From: Clostridiales bacterium VE202-21
GTDB taxonomy: Bacteria > Bacillota > Clostridia > Lachnospirales > Lachnospiraceae
Assembly: GCA_000509105.1 (NCBI GenBank)
Contig: BAIF02000008.1
Coordinates: forward strand, 1 to 64,000
Length of the DNA stretch: 64,000 nucleotides
Reading direction: 5' to 3'
The position numbers and the translations under genes are program-made. The notes beneath the pieces were generated by a model that had not been told where the DNA came from, did not search any database, and was given only the letters and a program-made list of their open reading frames with translations. Shown one piece after another: positions 60,205-64,000 of this stretch (the first letter of the stretch is position 1; the number at the start of each line of letters is the position of its first letter).

Positions 60205-61518
60205 ATGAAAAAAATTGCATTTATAGGCGCAGGCAGCGTTGTATTTACCAGAAGCTTAGTGCGGGATCTGATGACGTTTCCGGCATTTCAGGATGCCACG
60301 ATAGCCCTGATGGATATTGATGACGAAAAACTGATGTATGCAGCAAAATCTGTGGAAAAAATAATTGGATCAGGGAACTATCCAGCTAAAGTAATTTCTA
60401 CCAAAAGTCGGATTGAGGCTCTTAAGGATGCCGACGGCGTTGTCAGTACCATCAATATAGGAGACCTTGATGTCTGGGCAAATGATATTACGATTCCCAA
60501 GAAATACGGTGTAGACATCAATGTGGGGGATACGAGGGGACCGGCCGGAATCTTCCGGGCGATGCGGACCCTGCCGGAGATGCTTGCTATCTGTAAGGAT
60601 ATTGAAACCTACTGTCCCGGGGCCATATTTTTGAACTATACCAATCCAATGGCAATGCTGTGCAGAGGGATGCAAGGCGAAACAAAGGTAAATGTGACGG
60701 GACTCTGCCACAGTGTACAGGGAACGGCAGAAATGCTGGCGAAGTGGATCGGAGCCGATATGGAGGATATTACATATACTTGTGCCGGCATCAACCATCA
60801 GGCCTTTTATCTGGATTATAAATGGAAGGGGGAGGATGCATACCCTCTGATTAAACAGGCGGCAGAAGAGCATTATCAGGAGGAGATCGTGCGAAATGAG
60901 ATGCTCCGCCATCTTGGCTATTATGTGACAGAGTCCAGCGGACATGCCTCAGAGTATGTGGCCTGGTTCCGCAAACGTCCGGATCTTATTGAAAAATACT
61001 GTACTCACGGAACAGGCTGGAACCCCGGACACTATTTCATGGTGAAGGACGAGTACGAAAAAAGAGAACATACCTGGAAGAAAGAATTTTTGGAATGGGC
61101 CGACAATCCGGTCAATCTGAAACGTGGAAATGAGTATGCCGCGAATATTTTCAATGCCATGTTTGGTGATGGCATGCTGTATAAATTCAACGGGAATGTA
61201 AGAAACTTCGGGCTGATTGACAACCTTCCGGAAGGCTGCTGTGTGGAAGTGCCGGTACTTGCCTCCAAAGGTACGCTGGAGCCGATTCATGTAGGTCCGC
61301 TGCCTTCTCATCTCGCGCTTTTAAATAATGTGAGCGCCAGAATCGAAGAGCTGGCTGTAGAAGGGGCAATTACCGGAGATCCGCAGAAGATCTACCAGGC
61401 CTGCTATTTTGACCCATTGACGTCCGCAGTCTTAAGCCTTGCAGAGATTAAGTCTATGGTGAGGGAAATGTTTGAAGCAAATAAAGAATATCTGCCGCAA
61501 TTCAAATACTACGAATAA
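60205..61518 (+). CDS. Glycoside hydrolase family 4, alpha-galactosidase (MelA)-like
   Basis: A 437-aa GH4 enzyme. These cytosolic glycosidases use NAD+ and Mn2+ and cut by an oxidation-elimination route. [16 protein letters not shown] (from residue 6) is the NAD site; NYTNPMAM, Cys in GLCHSVQ (near 168) and His in GINHQAFYL (near 197) form the metal site. The sequence is closer to MelA than to the 6-phospho-glucosidases, and the ABC importer delivers unphosphorylated sugar, which agrees. AAGGAG precedes the ATG. Confidence 0.9.
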   Translation: MKKIAFIGAGSVVFTRSLVRDLMTFPAFQDATIALMDIDDEKLMYAAKSVEKIIGSGNYPAKVISTKSRIEALKDADGVVSTINIGDLDVWANDITIPKKYGVDINVGDTRGPAGIFRAMRTLPEMLAICKDIETYCPGAIFLNYTNPMAMLCRGMQGETKVNVTGLCHSVQGTAEMLAKWIGADMEDITYTCAGINHQAFYLDYKWKGEDAYPLIKQAAEEHYQEEIVRNEMLRHLGYYVTESSGHASEYVAWFRKRPDLIEKYCTHGTGWNPGHYFMVKDEYEKREHTWKKEFLEWADNPVNLKRGNEYAANIFNAMFGDGMLYKFNGNVRNFGLIDNLPEGCCVEVPVLASKGTLEPIHVGPLPSHLALLNNVSARIEELAVEGAITGDPQKIYQACYFDPLTSAVLSLAEIKSMVREMFEANKEYLPQFKYYE

Positions 61519-61537
61519 ATATAGAGGAGATTATAGA

Positions 61538-62662
61538 ATGACATTTCGTGAGAACGTACTGGCAATCCTGCATTATGAAACATTTGAACACTTCCCGGTA
61601 GTTTCCTTTGGATATTGGGAAGAAACCTTGGACAAATGGGCGCAGGAAGGCCACATTACCCGGGAAGAGGCAGAAGGATACCGCAGGGAAGGGGACAATT
61701 CCCCCGCTGATAAGTCTGTCATGAAGCGGTTGGGATTCGATTTTATCTGGAATTCCTGTCTAAGCGCAAAAAATCAGATGTTCCCAGCCTTTGAAAAAAA
61801 GATTCTGGAAGAAAAACCAGATGGCAGCAGGATTGTAAGGGATGAGCAGGGACTGATTGTTCTGGAAAAACCGGACACCATTTCAATTCCGGCGGAAATT
61901 GGAACCTCCCTTATGGACCGGGGGGCATGGGAAGAACTTTATCTGCCAAAACTTCAGTGGAAGGAAACACGGGTGGACCGGGAATTTTTCAGAAATATTT
62001 CTTCTCAGGACAGTAGGGAAATCCCCATCGGCCTGCACTGCGGCTCTCTGATTGGGTATATGAGAAATCTGCTGGGGGTTGAGCAGTTAAGCTATCTGTA
62101 TGTGGATGATGAGGACCTGTATGTGGAGATCATTGACACTATCGCAGAACTGGGGTATCAATGCCTGGAAGAGGTCTTAAAGACAGGAGCGGAATTTGAT
62201 TATGCTCATTTCTGGGAGGATATTTGTTATAAGAATGGCCCGTTGGTTACACCAACCGTCTTTGAGGATTATGTGGCTCCTCATTATAAAAAGTATACGG
62301 CATTGCTGAAGCAGCATGATATTGACATCGTTTCTGTGGACTGTGATGGGTGTATTGACCGGCTGGTACCTATCTGGCTTGAGAACGGGGTTAATACCAT
62401 GTTTCCCATTGAGGTGGGTACCTGGAATGCAAGTATTGGGCCATGGAGAGCACAGTATGGCAAAGAGCTCCGCGGCGTGGGCGGCATGAACAAGACGGTA
62501 TTTGCCCGTGATAATAAGGCGGTCGACGAGGAGATAGAGAGGTTAAAGCCGCTGATTGAACTGGGAGGATATATCCCATGTCCGGACCATAGAATTGCGC
62601 CGGATGCTAAGTTCGAGGTGGTTCAATACTACTGTGAGAAAATGCAGAATTTGAAATTATAA
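61538..62662 (+). CDS. Uroporphyrinogen decarboxylase-fold protein in a sugar operon
   Basis: A 374-aa member of the URO-D/MtaA superfamily. MTFRENVLAILHYETFEHFPV is the typical N-terminus, GLHCGSLIGYMRNLLGVEQLS the central strand, and VDCDGCIDRLVPIWLENGVN with PCPDHRIAPDA near the C-terminus completes the barrel. It is not the heme enzyme by context. The ATG at 61538 has AGGAGA before it. No corrinoid protein is nearby. Its role beside a GH4 glycosidase is unknown; a methyl transfer or decarboxylation on a modified sugar or glycoside is possible. Confidence 0.82.
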   Translation: MTFRENVLAILHYETFEHFPVVSFGYWEETLDKWAQEGHITREEAEGYRREGDNSPADKSVMKRLGFDFIWNSCLSAKNQMFPAFEKKILEEKPDGSRIVRDEQGLIVLEKPDTISIPAEIGTSLMDRGAWEELYLPKLQWKETRVDREFFRNISSQDSREIPIGLHCGSLIGYMRNLLGVEQLSYLYVDDEDLYVEIIDTIAELGYQCLEEVLKTGAEFDYAHFWEDICYKNGPLVTPTVFEDYVAPHYKKYTALLKQHDIDIVSVDCDGCIDRLVPIWLENGVNTMFPIEVGTWNASIGPWRAQYGKELRGVGGMNKTVFARDNKAVDEEIERLKPLIELGGYIPCPDHRIAPDAKFEVVQYYCEKMQNLKL

Positions 62663-62677
62663 AGAATGGGGCGCAAT

Positions 62678-62720
62678 GGGGTCTGACCCCTTTGCGTACC
62701 ATTTTCTGAATATTCTGAAC
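62678..62720 (-). repeat. 43-bp dispersed repeat, copy 2, with terminator-like hairpin
   Basis: The reverse complement matches 32782-32824 with about four differences. On the plus strand the hairpin AATGGGGTCTGACCCCTTTG (62676 on) can end the glycosidase operon, so the sensor kinase may be transcribed separately. Confidence 0.7.
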
Positions 62721-62738
62721 ATTTTCAGGGAGGGCATA

Positions 62739-64000
62739 ATGAAAAAATATTCTTTGAAGGTATCTTTGTACCGGGCATTTGCCAGTTCTGTGCTTATGCC
62801 CTTCATTGTAATCAGTTTTATTTTATTGAACTTTTTTAACCATCAACTCTTAAACAGCTACAATACAAACAATAGGATTATTCTTCAGACTCTTACAAAT
62901 CAGCTGGACAGTTCCCTGCAGAATGGAGAGCATTTTTTTCTGCAGTATTTGGCTGACACGAATATTGCCAGGTTTTATCAATATGTTAATAACAATAGAA
63001 TTGATGCGTCGCAGGAGAATTTGTATGGTTATATCCGATATTCGGTCAAGTACAGAAGCGCATTGAATAAGTATCTGACCGTGTCGGACCCGATTCACAG
63101 AGGCATTGGATTTTTGCCGGAAAATGCGAATAAGGGAAATTTCTTTTATTTGAATAAGTATGGAGGATCAATCCTGCGGTATGAGGAGAATGCAGAGCCG
63201 TTGTATGAAGAGCTGACAAAGCTGTTATCTGGCGAGGTGAGATTTTTCCCCGGCAGCCTTATGTCCAAAAGTGAGGAATATCAAGAAGAGCAGCCTGTCT
63301 TTACCATGCTGTGTCCGGTGAGCAATCTGGAAACGGCATCCCGGCAGGGATATGCGTTTTTGGAACTGTCTCAATCAGTATTTTCAGACCTGAATGAAAA
63401 AATTACGCTGCCTGAGGGCGCTGGACTGGTTATTTATTTTCCAGACGGGACTCCGGCCTATGCCACAGAGGAAAGGTTTATCACAGAGCAGGATGATATG
63501 GAGGACACGAAAGAACTCATGGGCAGGAAGGTGAAGATAGAAGGAGATATACATTATCTGTACCATATGAAGGAGGAGAAATATGGGTTCCAAATTGATT
63601 ATGTGCTGCCTCACAGCACCATATTAAGGGAGGCTAACCATACCTCATTTGTGATCCTGCTGTTTTGGTTTTGTGCTATGGCAGCGGCATTTTTTATTTT
63701 TATGAATTTAAGCCGCCGTATATCTGTCTCCACGGAAAGGATTGTCTCGTATATCCAGAAGTACCGGTTGGGAGATGAGGAGAGCAGCGGGAATATGCCT
63801 GCAATCCCTATAGAGGAGTTTTCGGAGATTTCTCTGGCAATGACGGAAATGACAGAGCGGATCACGGATCTTGTACAGCACGAGTATATCTGGAAAATGA
63901 ATCAGCAGATGGCGGAATATAAGGCTATGCAGGCGGAAATTAATCCTCATTTCTTCTATAATGTAATGAACTCCCTTCAGGCGTTGAACCGGATCGGAGA
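62739..64000 (+). CDS. Sensor histidine kinase, YesM type (cut off by window end)
   Basis: The reading frame is open from ATG 62739 to the window end, about 420 residues. A membrane helix near residues 10-30 and a second near 305-325 enclose a large extracellular sensor. Then follows a linker and the His_kinase domain with EINPHFFYNVMNSLQ (phospho-acceptor His near 403). GGGAGGG precedes the ATG. YesM-type kinases work with AraC-like response regulators to control sugar transport operons, so the operon at 57066 is the likely target. The ATPase domain lies outside the window. Confidence 0.92.
   Translation, partial: MKKYSLKVSLYRAFASSVLMPFIVISFILLNFFNHQLLNSYNTNNRIILQTLTNQLDSSLQNGEHFFLQYLADTNIARFYQYVNNNRIDASQENLYGYIRYSVKYRSALNKYLTVSDPIHRGIGFLPENANKGNFFYLNKYGGSILRYEENAEPLYEELTKLLSGEVRFFPGSLMSKSEEYQEEQPVFTMLCPVSNLETASRQGYAFLELSQSVFSDLNEKITLPEGAGLVIYFPDGTPAYATEERFITEQDDMEDTKELMGRKVKIEGDIHYLYHMKEEKYGFQIDYVLPHSTILREANHTSFVILLFWFCAMAAAFFIFMNLSRRISVSTERIVSYIQKYRLGDEESSGNMPAIPIEEFSEISLAMTEMTERITDLVQHEYIWKMNQQMAEYKAMQAEINPHFFYNVMNSLQALNRIG

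Noticed and set aside
60370-60945. 191-codon minus-strand frame opposite the GH4 gene
   Set aside because: Shadow of a clearly recognised gene; no ribosome site or protein features.

Overview
The window looks like chromosomal DNA of a spore-forming, Gram-positive gut anaerobe of the Lachnospiraceae (class Clostridia). The evidence is the housekeeping order holB-ricT-trmN6-rsmI, the sporulation pair spmA/spmB, strong AGGAGG ribosome sites, lipobox-type binding proteins and many sugar operons, each with its own regulator. The species cannot be named from the sequence alone.

Layout. 1-0.9 kb: seven tRNA genes (Asp, Val, Tyr, Thr, initiator Met, Phe, Lys) and one degenerate tRNA-like piece. 1.0-7.2 kb: a decarboxylase, a guanylate-kinase-like gene and the conserved holB-ricT-trmN6-rsmI block. 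7.6-19.95 kb: a visibly more AT-rich cluster between two 33-bp direct repeats. It holds a GntR regulator, two GPH-type transporters, two split transketolases, DhaK/DhaL kinase subunits, an RpiB-like isomerase, a zinc alcohol dehydrogenase, a short-chain dehydrogenase and a RidA protein. 20.2-31.5 kb: a catabolic cluster that joins hydantoin-ring enzymes (hydantoinase, hydantoin racemase, N-carbamoyl hydrolase, aminotransferase) to 2-keto-3-deoxy-sugar-acid enzymes (KDG kinase, KDPG aldolase) and a ribose-type ABC importer. Two of its genes each carry a one-base frameshift. 31.5-37.2 kb: Lrp regulator, a degenerate ABC ATPase, spmB, a DUF885 lipoprotein, a diguanylate cyclase and spmA. 37.1-49.8 kb: a segment between two 83-bp copies of the 3' end of spmA. 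It carries a DeoR-regulated permease/kinase operon, a Phd/RelE toxin-antitoxin pair and the type I-C CRISPR effector genes cas3-cas5-cas8c-cas7, but no cas4, cas1, cas2 or CRISPR array. 49.9-56.8 kb: a LacI-regulated sugar ABC operon with a mutarotase and an RpiB-like protein. 56.9-64 kb: an operon with a MalEFG-type ABC transporter, a GH4 glycosidase and a URO-D-fold protein, followed by a YesM-type sensor kinase cut off by the window end.

How the parts fit. Most of the window is accessory sugar metabolism arranged as regulator, importer, then dedicated enzymes. The two most original units are the double-transketolase cluster and the hydantoinase-plus-KDG cluster. The first has the logic of stepwise two-carbon removal from an unusual ketose, under a GntR regulator whose 15-bp operator can be read at four places. 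The second suggests breakdown of a ring compound with a polyhydroxy side chain down to pyruvate and a triose phosphate. Substrates in both cases are inferred, not shown.
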